Positions 53,770 through 62,359 of a stretch of 64,000 nucleotides of DNA are shown piece after piece; positions within the stretch are counted from its first letter, which is position 1; each line of letters begins with the position of its first letter. Made by a program: the position numbers and the translations under genes. The notes beneath the pieces are model-generated. The model made no database searches. It was not told where the DNA came from and saw only the letters and a list, made by a program, of their open reading frames with translations. Origin of the DNA: Sutcliffiella rhizosphaerae (GTDB lineage: Bacteria > Bacillota > Bacilli > Bacillales > Bacillaceae_I); NCBI RefSeq assembly GCF_917563925.1, contig NZ_CAKJTJ010000005.1, forward strand, positions 124,001-188,000, written 5' to 3'.

Positions 53770-53796
53770 AAGACCGTGAGAGCGGTCTTTTTGTTT
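53770..53796 (+). terminator. Terminator upstream of the RsgA-like gene
   Basis: AAGACCG/CGGTCTT with a 6-base loop and TTTTTGTTTT, 37 bases before the GTPase start. No other gene precedes it, so it must act on the leader transcript. Confidence 0.85.
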
Positions 53797-53832
53797 TGCC
53801 CAAAATTCTATTTTCCATTGGAGGAAATTAAT

Positions 53833-54897
53833 TTGAAAAGAAAAGATTTAGGTTGGAATGAGTATTTTGAAAAGGAATTCAAACAGTATGCAGAAGAAAG
53901 TTACTCAGTAGGAAGAGTAATGCTTGAACATAAACGTATGTACCGCCTAGCAACAGAATCAGGCGAATATTTAGCTGAAGTTTCTGGGAAGTATCGTTAT
54001 AGTGCATTTGACAGAGAAGATTTCCCTGCAGTTGGTGATTGGGTGGTTATAAGTGAACGAAGTAATGAAAACAAAGCTACTATTCATGCACTATTGGCGA
54101 GATTCAGTAAATTTTCTAGAAAAGCAGCCGGCTTAATAACAGAAGAACAGATTGTTGCTGCAAATGTAGATACTGTTTTTCTTGTTCAATCACTAAATGA
54201 AGATTTCAATGCAAGAAGATTAGAAAGATATTTAGTTATGGCATGGGAAAGTGGTGCAAATCCAGTTATCGTCTTAACGAAAGCAGATTTATGTCAAGAC
54301 ATTGAAGAAAAGATAGAAGAAATAGACAAAGTAGCATTTGGAATTCCTGTTCATATAGTAAGTGTTAAAACAGCCACAGGCGTTGAAGAACTAAATTCTT
54401 ATTTTATAGCTGGAAAAACGGTTGCTTTGCTTGGTTCTTCTGGGACAGGTAAATCCACACTGACAAACTATTTACTAGGCGAAGAGAAACAAATAGTACA
54501 AGAAGTGAGAGAAGATGATGATAGAGGTCGTCATACTACGACGTACAGGGAACTACACGTATTACCATCCGGTGGACTTATTTTAGATACCCCAGGAATG
54601 AGGGAACTTCAGTTATGGGAAGCGGATTCTGCACTAAGTCAAAGCTTTCAGGATATTGAATCCCTTTCTGAAAGGTGTTATTTTCGTGATTGTACACACA
54701 AAAACGAACCAAATTGTGCAGTTCAAGAAGCCATTGAAAAGGGGGAGCTTGATAATTCCCGTTATCAAAGTTACGTAAAACTGCAAAGAGAATTAGCATA
54801 TTTGGAACGAAAGAATGACAAGCTTGCTCAACAGGCAGAAAAGCAAAAGTGGAAAAAAGTCACTTCTGGAGTCCGAAAATGGAAGAAGGGTAAATAG
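53833..54897 (+). CDS. rsgA: RsgA-like circularly permuted ribosome-associated GTPase
   Basis: A 354-residue GTPase: N-terminal OB-fold (FPAVGDWVVIS), permuted G domain in the order TKAD (G4), GSSGTGKSTL (G1), DTPGMRE (G3), and C-terminal zinc knuckle CYFRDCTHKNEPNC. RsgA releases RbfA and assists late 30S assembly. The housekeeping Bacillus RsgA is about 295 residues and sits beside prkC; this longer form stands alone and is probably a paralogue. The leader suggests induction by ribosome stress. TTG 53833 follows GGAGGA at 7 bases. Basic C-terminal tail (KKVTSGVRKWKKGK). Confidence 0.88.
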   Translation: MKRKDLGWNEYFEKEFKQYAEESYSVGRVMLEHKRMYRLATESGEYLAEVSGKYRYSAFDREDFPAVGDWVVISERSNENKATIHALLARFSKFSRKAAGLITEEQIVAANVDTVFLVQSLNEDFNARRLERYLVMAWESGANPVIVLTKADLCQDIEEKIEEIDKVAFGIPVHIVSVKTATGVEELNSYFIAGKTVALLGSSGTGKSTLTNYLLGEEKQIVQEVREDDDRGRHTTTYRELHVLPSGGLILDTPGMRELQLWEADSALSQSFQDIESLSERCYFRDCTHKNEPNCAVQEAIEKGELDNSRYQSYVKLQRELAYLERKNDKLAQQAEKQKWKKVTSGVRKWKKGK

Positions 54898-55045
54898 GAA
54901 GGTTGAATTGGAAAACCTTGATTATTTTTTACTTTACAAGTAGCAAGAAATAATCGTTAAGGCGTGTTCTTGTTAGTTTAATGTTAAGGTCGAATTTTCA
55001 AGCAGCTTGCAAATGAAAAACCCAAAACCCAATGAAAAATGCCAA

Positions 55046-55079
55046 TTGAAAAGAAGTCCAAGCTTGGACTTCTTTTCAA
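55046..55079. terminator. Perfect 34-bp palindrome between convergent genes
   Basis: TTGAAAAGAAGTCCAAG is followed directly by its exact reverse complement. It sits between the RsgA-like gene and a convergent hydrolase gene, with A-rich sequence after it, and probably ends the leftward transcript or both. Confidence 0.65.
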
Positions 55080-55084
55080 AAAAG

Positions 55085-55873
55085 TTAGGCTGTAATGCTA
55101 ATCTTGTCAACACGTTTCATAAAGGAAACAGAAAGAGTGTTGAATGTTTCACTCTCCTCTATATTGCAAACATGTCCACATTTTGGAATTACTTCTATTG
55201 ATGCATTTCTCTCATGATTTACATAATTAATAGTGTTGTGTAAAAACATATGATCTTCTGATCCAGAGATATATAGTTTCGGTATACTGTTTTTCTTTTC
55301 CTTTAAGCGATCGAAAGTGGTGTAACCGTCCAAACCTGCTAATACCCAACCAAGGTAAGTTTCTTTTGACAATTTGTAAGCTTCCTTAATAAATGCTTCT
55401 CTAGAACTGGAATGATTTCTTTTCGGTAGTAATACTCGAGCAAAAATCCGGTATGGTACCATATGAGGCAGGATTTTTCGAAGTGGATAAAATACAGATA
55501 ATCTGCAAAGAAACTCTCCCCATTTTTTAAGTTTGGGAGTAGCTCCTCCGAGAACCATAGATTTAATAATTTCTGGTTTTCGAATGGCGATTTCCTGCAT
55601 AATGATGGTTCCTAGTGATAATCCCACAAAGTGTGCAGTTTTTATTTTTAAGTGATTGATTATTTCTATCGTTTTTTCAGCAGAATACTCAAAAAGATTT
55701 ACATCTCGTTGATAAGGAGATTTTCCATGTCCAGGGAAATCTAACAGAAGAAGGTTATATTCTGAGCGGAATGCTTTCAGTTGTTTGTAGAAGATGGAGG
55801 AGTTCCCACCAAAACCATGAAATAGTACAATCCACTCTTTCGATTTTGGATGACTCATTGTTTTATAATACAT
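55085..55873 (-). CDS. Alpha/beta hydrolase
   Basis: A 262-residue hydrolase with LFHGFGGNSS (oxyanion), DFPGHGKS, nucleophile GLSLGT, acid in ISGSEDHMF and histidine in PKCGHVCNIEE. This is the standard single-domain layout with a cap of about 70 residues. Substrate is unknown. The start is ATG 55873 after GTGAGG; a GTG twelve bases upstream overlaps the site. It is only distantly similar to the hydrolase at 8142. Confidence 0.87.
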   Translation of the reverse strand: MYYKTMSHPKSKEWIVLFHGFGGNSSIFYKQLKAFRSEYNLLLLDFPGHGKSPYQRDVNLFEYSAEKTIEIINHLKIKTAHFVGLSLGTIIMQEIAIRKPEIIKSMVLGGATPKLKKWGEFLCRLSVFYPLRKILPHMVPYRIFARVLLPKRNHSSSREAFIKEAYKLSKETYLGWVLAGLDGYTTFDRLKEKKNSIPKLYISGSEDHMFLHNTINYVNHERNASIEVIPKCGHVCNIEESETFNTLSVSFMKRVDKISITA

Positions 55874-56027
55874 ATTTGTCCTCACTTATCTTGCGTTTTT
55901 AAAATCAACATTCTATACCCATAAGTTGGGCAAAAAAAACTTGCAAATTCAAGTATACACTTACATTACCAGGTTTCTCAACCTGCAAATTCTTACTATT
56001 TTGTGAATAGATAAAGGAGAGTTAAAA

Positions 56028-56762
56028 ATGTATACCAAATATATGGATCCAGATTCGTTTATGAAGGGACCATTAATTTTTTCGTCTACCCATCTAATAG
56101 CTTTGATTATCACTATATTTCTAATAATAACTCTCTACAACGTAAGAAACTTCCAACTTATAAAGGGAATTGGTAGATGGGGACTTGTTATTTTTTTAGT
56201 TGGATCAGAACTATGGTTGAATTATTGGTATTTTATAACAGATATGTGGGATATTCGTTATACGTTGCCACTTCAATTGTGTTCTATTAGCTTATATATT
56301 TGTACATGGATGCTATTAACAAAACAAAAATGGGCTTTTGAGTTAGCATATTTTTTGGGGCTAGGAGGGGCAATACAGGCATTATTAACCCCAGAACTAT
56401 TTTACGATTTTCCTCATTTACGTTTTATCCATTTTTTTGTTGCACATATTGCGATAGTTTTGGCAGTATTCTATATGCTTTGGGTAGAAAAATACCGAAT
56501 TAAAATTAAATCAATGTGGATAGCTTTTTTCGTATTACAAGGAATAGCAGTATTCGTATTTTTCATTAATACCTTTACAGGTGGAAATTACATGTTTCTT
56601 GCCAAAAAGCCTGCAAATGCTAGTCTTATTGATTATTTAGGACCGTATCCTTGGTATATAATTTCATTGGAAATACTTGTACTTGTAATCTTCCTCTTAC
56701 TATATCTTCCCTTTTATATTCTAGGAAAAAAAGATGAGAATGAAAAACGTTTGGAAGTCTAG
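56028..56762 (+). CDS. ywaF: YwaF-family membrane protein (TIGR02206)
   Basis: A 244-residue protein with about seven spans. FSSTHLIALIITIFL near the N-terminus, RYTLPLQLCSISLYIC and HFFVAHIAIVLAVFYM are typical of the TIGR02206/YwaF family, conserved in Bacilli but without known function. AAAGGAGAG lies 7 bases before the ATG. A terminator overlaps the end of the coding region. Confidence 0.85.
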   Translation: MYTKYMDPDSFMKGPLIFSSTHLIALIITIFLIITLYNVRNFQLIKGIGRWGLVIFLVGSELWLNYWYFITDMWDIRYTLPLQLCSISLYICTWMLLTKQKWAFELAYFLGLGGAIQALLTPELFYDFPHLRFIHFFVAHIAIVLAVFYMLWVEKYRIKIKSMWIAFFVLQGIAVFVFFINTFTGGNYMFLAKKPANASLIDYLGPYPWYIISLEILVLVIFLLLYLPFYILGKKDENEKRLEV

Positions 56763-56775
56763 CTCCAAACGTTTT
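56744..56775. terminator. Bidirectional terminator
   Basis: AAAACGTTTGGA/TCCAAACGTTTT perfect stem with an 8-base loop that contains the ywaF stop codon; it also ends the convergent 31-residue gene. Confidence 0.85.
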
Positions 56776-56869
56776 AATATTTTCGTATTGTTTTTACTAC
56801 ATATTTATATACACCAAAAAAGATCAATGAAAAAACGATAATCACTAATATATCGATAAGCAACCCCAT
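56774..56869 (-). CDS. Single-span miniprotein, 31 aa
   Basis: The minus strand encodes MGLLIDILVIIVFSLIFF followed by GVYKYVVKTIRKY: one membrane helix and a basic tail. CGGAGG lies 10 bases before the ATG and a strong hairpin overlaps its stop codon. The complete gene layout supports it. I know no family; small basic membrane peptides of this kind may be regulatory or toxin-like, which is speculation. Confidence 0.55.
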   Translation of the reverse strand: MGLLIDILVIIVFSLIFFGVYKYVVKTIRKY

Positions 56870-57058
56870 TAAAAAGAAACCTCCGAAGCATTTTTCTCCA
56901 TTTTATCTGCATTTTTGGAAGTTTGCAAACTAATGAATAAAGGAACGTCCACTTTAATAGTGCAAATCTACTAATTTAATCATAATGAACGGTAAGAGCA
57001 AAAAACAAAAAAGATTATGTGTTACACTATGGTTAAGTCGTATTTTGGAGGTGTCATC

Positions 57059-57382
57059 TTGAAAATCAATGTATTTCTTGATGATAGTCGTAGATGTCCT
57101 GAAGGGTATATTCTCGCAGAAGACATTGACCAATGCCTCGCCTTGTTAGAGAATCATGCCATCGCGCATCTCTCTTTGGATCATGACTTAGTTAACAGAA
57201 GAAGGAATGGTCTGCTTCTCGTAGAAAAAATGGTTGAGTACGAGTTGTATGCGGATCGAATTACAATTCATTCCGCAAACTCGGTTGGGAGTAAAGCAAT
57301 GTTCCATCATTTGAAAAAAGCGCAAGCTGAGTACAAAATGCCGAATCATATTAAAGTTTTGTTGAGACCACTTCCGCTCTAA
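57059..57382 (+). CDS. Cyclic-phosphate-processing receiver-domain protein
   Basis: A 107-residue single-domain protein. VFLDDSRRCPEGY near the N-terminus and HLSLDHDL in the middle, with a closing LLRPLPL, fit the receiver-derived cREC domain predicted to act on cyclic phosphates of RNA ends or nucleotides. It lacks a partner output domain. TTG 57059 follows GGAGGTG at 8 bases; an upstream in-frame ATG precedes that site. It is monocistronic. Confidence 0.8.
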   Translation: MKINVFLDDSRRCPEGYILAEDIDQCLALLENHAIAHLSLDHDLVNRRRNGLLLVEKMVEYELYADRITIHSANSVGSKAMFHHLKKAQAEYKMPNHIKVLLRPLPL

Positions 57383-57512
57383 GGGCTACTTCGCAAGTCC
57401 CACAACATACCGCCAGATGGGTTCGTTCCACTCTTTATAAACCGAATCTTACACCATGACGAAAAATCCATTATTATAGAAGCAACTAATTATTAACAAT
57501 GATAAAACGATT

Positions 57513-57548
57513 AAAACTGGGCGGACTCAACCACTGTTCAGTTTTTTT
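57513..57548 (+). terminator. Weak terminator-like hairpin
   Basis: AAAACTG/CAGTTTT with a 19-base loop followed by T; between the receiver-domain gene and mug. Confidence 0.4.
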
Positions 57549-57601
57549 GCTTTTGTTATAAATTATGAAATAATAAAAGTTGAAGAAGAGGAGGAGATCA
57601 G

Positions 57602-58120
57602 TTGGAAAAAATAAATGATTATTTGAAATCTAATATGAATATATTATTTGTTGGCTTCAACCCAAGTATTCTTTCCGGAAAAGTTGGACATCATTATGCC
57701 AATCCAAATAACAGATTTTGGCGTATACTCTTTGAAGCCGGGATAACGCCACGAAAATATGCTCCAACAGAAGACTTTAAGCTTTTGGAGCTAAATTATG
57801 GACTTACTAATATCGTTTCCAGGCCAACAGTAGGCGCTGCTGATATAACGAAAAAAGAATATCAAGAAGGAAGAGCAGAATTGTTAGAAAAAATCCTTTA
57901 TTATCGACCGAAAATAGTTTGTTATGTTGGGAAAGGCGTTTATCAAGAGTTTAGTGGTAAGCGCAAAGTTGAATGGGGATTACAAAAAACTTCAATAGTA
58001 GATGGAACACTGGACTTTGTTGCACCTTCTTCTAGTGGCCTTGTAAGAATGAAAAAAGGAGAAATTGTTTCAATATACAAAAAATTGATGGTTATATTGG
58101 ATCGTATACTTTGTAAATAA
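57602..58120 (+). CDS. mug: G/U mismatch-specific DNA glycosylase
   Basis: A 172-residue Mug-type glycosylase that removes uracil (or related bases) from mispairs. The catalytic block FVGFNPSILSGKVGHHYANP followed by NNRFWRIL is typical, as is the SSSGLVRM motif near the C-terminus, which inserts into DNA. GAGGAGGAGA lies just ahead of the TTG start. The gene stands alone. Length fits the family. Confidence 0.92.
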   Translation: MEKINDYLKSNMNILFVGFNPSILSGKVGHHYANPNNRFWRILFEAGITPRKYAPTEDFKLLELNYGLTNIVSRPTVGAADITKKEYQEGRAELLEKILYYRPKIVCYVGKGVYQEFSGKRKVEWGLQKTSIVDGTLDFVAPSSSGLVRMKKGEIVSIYKKLMVILDRILCK

Positions 58121-58295
58121 TCTTATAGATAAGATCGATAGAAATATGTCGGTATCGTGGATTCAGCACCGTGATAATAGCCAGAAATTTCCATTCAAGA
58201 CGAGATTTTTTATTGAAACGAAACATATCATAAATCGTATAGTAATCTTAGAGGAAAATAGCAATAAAAAATTCAGAATGGGAGGATAAACCGAA

Positions 58296-58583
58296 ATGCA
58301 GATAATTTTATTAATAATTTTATTCGGACTATGCTTGTATGGTTTTAATTGGCTAATGGGATACAGAAAAGACCATATTACCATTGATTTTGATGAGCGG
58401 TATACGGATTTTAGAGAATATATTAAAGCGATAGAGGATGAACTTGTCGAACAAGGGAGAAAGGTCAGTTATAAAGGAAATCGAAATTTTATCATTGATG
58501 ACCGTTCCTATATTTTCATAGAACGGAATGTTTCAATGGGAGGCTTCCCTGTCCAAAGAACGATTTTGAAACCTGAAAAATGA
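58296..58583 (+). CDS. Small membrane-anchored hypothetical protein, 95 aa
   Basis: An N-terminal membrane segment (IILLIILFGLCLYGFNWLMG) followed by a soluble domain of about 70 residues with alternating charged and hydrophobic residues. No family recognised. GGGAGGA lies 9 bases before the ATG. A terminator (GCTATCCT/AGGTAGC, then TTCTTTTCTT) follows at 58607-58637. Confidence 0.65.
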   Translation: MQIILLIILFGLCLYGFNWLMGYRKDHITIDFDERYTDFREYIKAIEDELVEQGRKVSYKGNRNFIIDDRSYIFIERNVSMGGFPVQRTILKPEK

Positions 58584-59373
58584 CATAGTTGTTTCATTCA
58601 TAGTACGCTATCCTATGACAAGGTAGCTTCTTTTCTTGACGATAAATCAGTATTATTATGTGTTCACTAAGATAAGAAAAACGCTCCTTCCGAAAAAACG
58701 GGAGAAGTGTTTTTTTATTTATCTAAGGCTGTTTTCTTAAAGATTGTTGCTATTAACTAAATGACAAGAAAAGAGCGCGACAGTAACGATTTAATCGTGT
58801 ATCTAATTATATTCGGAAAAGCCACAAAGTTTGCGATAAATTATTAGTAGATTAGTCGAAATTTACAGTAGAGAATAAGAAACGAGCTGCCTCCATGTAT
58901 TGATTCGACACCAATTACACTAGAGGGACTTGGGGTGAGGGCAAGTCTTTTTTATGCCCATATAAAAATAAGTGCAGGACTCTGCATTTCTTATTTGCAA
59001 AGGCCAGCACTTTTATTTTGCAATAAACAAAAGAATAGTAATGTCTATATTTTATATAGCTCGAAATATAATAAAAACATTGATTAATATTAACCTGACC
59101 AATGAAACATCAAACCCATCATTACCAACAGGCTCTCTTGTGCTCATATAAGCAGGGAATGCTTGCTTCTATAGTGGATTGCTCGTTGCTTAAATGAACC
59201 ATGAAGAAACAAGAGTTTTTTTAACTAATTATTGTATCATCCTCAAAAAGACGAAGAGGAGATGCAATCTTACTGAGATATAATGTGAAAGCTAATCCTT
59301 TAATTCGAAGGTGAAAAATTGAGGTTTGGTGTTTATGTTAAAAATGATTAACAAAACTTCTTATTTAAAAGCA
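58584..59373. other. Gene-poor interval of about 800 bases with several terminators
   Basis: It holds a terminator at 58607-58637, a second at 58681-58718 (ACGCTCCTTCCG/CGGGAGAAGTGT plus seven T), and a third at 58927-58953 (GACTTG/CAAGTC plus T run) with no gene before it. No frame with a ribosome site was found. An unrecognised small RNA or a decayed gene could lie at about 58740-58926. Confidence 0.5.
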
Positions 59374-59406
59374 TAAAACACTTCTTCCGATAAACGGGAG
59401 AAGTGT
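59374..59406 (-). terminator. Terminator of the RsbR-like gene
   Basis: ACACTTCTCCCG/CGGAAGAAGTGT on the minus strand with a five-base loop then TTTTATG. The right arm CGGGAGAAGTGT is identical to the arm of the 58681 terminator. Confidence 0.8.
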
Positions 59407-59411
59407 AATTT

Positions 59412-60254
59412 TCACCTAAGTATGTTCGCTTCAGGTAATGTTAATGCACCTGCTAATGTTGGCCTAATTGATACCTCATTAAAGGATATCCCTAACTGGA
59501 CAGTTGTTTGGGCAATTTCTGGACGAATTCCTGAAAGTGTAGTTTTGACGCCAATAAGGTTTAAGGCTTTTAAAAGGTTGAAAATTTGGTCTGCAACAAG
59601 AGTATCTATTATTACGACACCAGATAAATCTATATATAGATGATTGATGCCTTTTTCGCCACATTGTTCGAGTGTGTGCTCAAGAATAAACTTTGCACGA
59701 GTTGTATCAATGTCACCTACAAGTGGGAGAAGAGCACGATTGTTATCCAATGCTATCACTGGAGAACTTAGCTCTTGAATCATCTCCTGTTGTGCTTGAA
59801 GTCGTTCATTGGAGTATTTCTGATTTTCTTCGACGAACTTCAATACTACATTATCAAATGCTTTAATAATGACATGATTCCATCTTAATTCTCTTTCCTT
59901 CTCTTCTTGATGCTCTTGAACAAATTCAGCTATAAATTCCAGATATTGTCCACGCACACGAAAGAATTCGTGTAGCGTAATATGGATTGGTGTGTTTAAA
60001 TGTTCCTCATCTTGAGCAACGGTTTGAATCCATTCTTCAAAGTTATGAAAAAAATTATCTTCTTCTTCAATAAATATCTTACATAAATGCAAGTGGAAAT
60101 CAAAATTTTGCTTCTTTAATGTCTTAATTACTAGTGGGTCTGTTGAAGCGTAAACTCCTACTGTAGCGCTCTTGTCTAATGATTCATACCATTCATCTGT
60201 AAGAACTTTAGCTTTATCCAGTAAAAAATTATGTAAGTCTTTATTTCGATGCAT
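59412..60254 (-). CDS. RsbR-type STAS protein (stressosome sensor paralogue)
   Basis: A 280-residue protein with an N-terminal RsbR-like helical/globin domain (about 1-140) and a C-terminal STAS domain. The phosphorylation threonines of RsbRA are matched by Thr184 in VGDIDTTRAK and Thr218 in GVVIIDTLVADQ; LSGIRPEIAQTTVQLGI is also characteristic. Such paralogues build the stressosome with RsbS and RsbT and tune sigma-B activation. No rsb genes adjoin it, as for the dispersed RsbRB/RC/RD genes of B. subtilis. Confidence 0.88.
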   Translation of the reverse strand: MHRNKDLHNFLLDKAKVLTDEWYESLDKSATVGVYASTDPLVIKTLKKQNFDFHLHLCKIFIEEEDNFFHNFEEWIQTVAQDEEHLNTPIHITLHEFFRVRGQYLEFIAEFVQEHQEEKERELRWNHVIIKAFDNVVLKFVEENQKYSNERLQAQQEMIQELSSPVIALDNNRALLPLVGDIDTTRAKFILEHTLEQCGEKGINHLYIDLSGVVIIDTLVADQIFNLLKALNLIGVKTTLSGIRPEIAQTTVQLGISFNEVSIRPTLAGALTLPEANILR

Positions 60255-60309
60255 ATATATTCCCCCAATTCAGTCATCTTTACCCGCTTTTAATAAAAAT
60301 TAAACTTTG

Positions 60310-61272
60310 TTAGTACCCTTTTTTATAATTAACTAAATTAATTAGTTCATTATTTTCATTTATATATTTTTTAAGATTAGGTAAAAATATATTTTCTATT
60401 ACCCGTTTTGTATAATGTTGCGTGGATCCAGATGTGTGAGGAGTGACGATTACATTTTCCATTGTCCAAAGTGGACTATTCTTATCTAATGGTTCATTTT
60501 CAAAAACATCCAACCCTGCTCCAGCAATTTCTTTATTATTAAGAGCATGTATTAAAGCTTCTTCATCAATTACTTCACCACGTCCTATGTTAATAAGGAA
60601 AGCTGAATCCTTCATTAGAATAAATTCATTTTTACCAATTAACTTATTGGTTTCTTGTGTCAAAGGAACCGTAATTACAATATAGTCACATTGAGGTAAT
60701 ACTTCTTTAAGCTCTCTTGGAGTGTACATTTTATCGACATACTCGTGTGAAACACCAGAGTGTCTAACTCCGAGGACATTCATGCGAAATGCTTTAGCTA
60801 TTTTAGCTGTTTCTTGACCAATTTCACCAACGCCAATAATACCAATCGTTTTTTCATGAATTTCCATATTCATATGCGCATGGTGCCATTCCTTCGTTTG
60901 TTGCTGTCTTACATATGTATGAATTTTTCGTGTTAATCCAAGCATCATAGCAAAGATTGTTTCGGAAATTGGATAAGCATGAACTCCATTAGCACTTGTT
61001 AGCAGTACCCCTTTTTCGTCCAAAGCATTCAATGGCATACTATTTACACCTGCACTCCACGATTGAATCCATCGTAGTTTGGACTCATTATGTAGAACAT
61101 GTTTTTGTAACTCTTTTTTCCAACCTACAATAACTTCAGCATTTTTTGCATGAGCTGTCCACAATTCTTCCTCTTTTCCAGCCACCACCTTCCATTCAGG
61201 TAGAATTTCATTTAATTGATGTAAATATTCTTCTCCAATATTGTGTGTCACAAGCAATAGTCGTTTCCCCAT
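60310..61272 (-). CDS. D-2-hydroxyacid dehydrogenase
   Basis: A 320-residue NAD(P)-dependent dehydrogenase. The nucleotide motif is GIIGVGEIGQETA; catalytic Arg, Glu and His are in INIGRGEVIDE, GLDVFENEPL and VTPHTSG. The family includes glyoxylate/hydroxypyruvate reductases and phosphoglycerate dehydrogenase-like enzymes; the lack of an ACT domain excludes SerA. Substrate is unknown. It lies 56 bases from the RsbR-like gene on the same strand and may be cotranscribed. Confidence 0.9.
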   Translation of the reverse strand: MGKRLLLVTHNIGEEYLHQLNEILPEWKVVAGKEEELWTAHAKNAEVIVGWKKELQKHVLHNESKLRWIQSWSAGVNSMPLNALDEKGVLLTSANGVHAYPISETIFAMMLGLTRKIHTYVRQQQTKEWHHAHMNMEIHEKTIGIIGVGEIGQETAKIAKAFRMNVLGVRHSGVSHEYVDKMYTPRELKEVLPQCDYIVITVPLTQETNKLIGKNEFILMKDSAFLINIGRGEVIDEEALIHALNNKEIAGAGLDVFENEPLDKNSPLWTMENVIVTPHTSGSTQHYTKRVIENIFLPNLKKYINENNELINLVNYKKGY

Positions 61273-61471
61273 GGTTGCATAAACTCCTTTATTATAGTCT
61301 TTGCTTTATATTATCAGATAATCGATAATTATTTGAAAATTATATGCTCGTTTTCGAGGTGTTTTGCTAGAAAGTGTCGAATACATGATCCATCAACAGG
61401 ATTAATTTTACTTTACCATAATAAGGTCTACAACTTTTTAATAGATTTAATTTAAGGGAGTGGGAAGACGC

Positions 61472-62203
61472 ATGAAAATAGGTCTTTTAGTAGTAACACA
61501 TGATCCAACAGGAAGATATATAAACCAATTTAAAGTGCATAAGTCATTCTTAAGCTCTTTGTATGATGATATCTATTTAACTGTAAGTGATCGGAGCGCT
61601 GAAACTTGGAAGGAAGAATTACAAGAAGCTAAAATGGTAGGCAAGATAATACCAAAATTAGGTGTTGCACATGCTCGTCGGGAAGTAGTCAAACTGGGTC
61701 TGGCTGGTGAGTGCGATTTTTTTCATTATGTAGATTTAGACAGATTATTAACTTGGTGCACAGCTTTCCCAGAAGAGTTAGAAAAAACTGTTACTAAGAT
61801 CCCAGATAATCCTTTTACTATATTGGGTAGAACGGAAAGAGCATTTATGACTCATCCAGAAGATTGGCGTGAAACGGAAAAAATAACAAATAAAATATGC
61901 TCCCTTGTATTAGCAAAAGAAGTAGATATTACAGCTGGATCTTGTTCATTTTCCCGTGAGAGCGCTACCTACATAGAGAAACTCTCAAAAAATTCAATGA
62001 CAGATGCTGAATGGCCAATGATTATTCATAGAATAGCAAGGAAGAAGGTAGCATATTTAGAATGTGAAGGGCTTGAATATCATTCTGAAGTAAACAATAT
62101 GACGATTTCAAGACCAGAAGTAGAAAATTGGCTTGGTATATTAAAGCTCGCATATATCATAAGTGAATCGGCAGTGAAGACAGGAAAGGAATTGAATGGA
62201 TGA
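61472..62203 (+). CDS. Hypothetical protein with possible glycosyltransferase-A-like fold
   Basis: About 243 residues, soluble. It opens MKIGLLVVTHDPTGRYINQF and has ARREVVKLGL followed by FFHYVDLDRLL, whose DLD may be a DxD-type metal site, and a later TDAEWPMIIHRIA. This pattern suggests a GT-A-like nucleotide-sugar fold, but I cannot name a family. ATG 61472 was taken; a GTG at 61460 with AAGGGAG closer to it is an alternative start. A terminator follows. It stands alone. Confidence 0.6.
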   Translation: MKIGLLVVTHDPTGRYINQFKVHKSFLSSLYDDIYLTVSDRSAETWKEELQEAKMVGKIIPKLGVAHARREVVKLGLAGECDFFHYVDLDRLLTWCTAFPEELEKTVTKIPDNPFTILGRTERAFMTHPEDWRETEKITNKICSLVLAKEVDITAGSCSFSRESATYIEKLSKNSMTDAEWPMIIHRIARKKVAYLECEGLEYHSEVNNMTISRPEVENWLGILKLAYIISESAVKTGKELNG

Positions 62204-62250
62204 TTATATTTTAGAACACACTCAAAATGTCTAATTGTGATTTTCTGGCA

Positions 62251-62284
62251 TCTACCTGTAAAAAATGCAGGTGGATTTTTATTT
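62251..62284 (+). terminator. Terminator before the frameshifted sigma gene
   Basis: TCTACCTG/CAGGTGGA (one G-T pair) with a 9-base loop and TTTTTATTTT. Confidence 0.8.
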
Positions 62285-62359
62285 TATTAAAACTTTTCTT
62301 CAAGTTAGTAGGTCTAATCATTGTATTACATATAGGAAAACATTAGGGGAGAGCTATGG

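Noticed and set aside
58761-58847. 28-codon frame (MTRKERDSND...) in the 58.6-59.4 kb gap
   Set aside because: No ribosome site; retained only as part of the unexplained gap.
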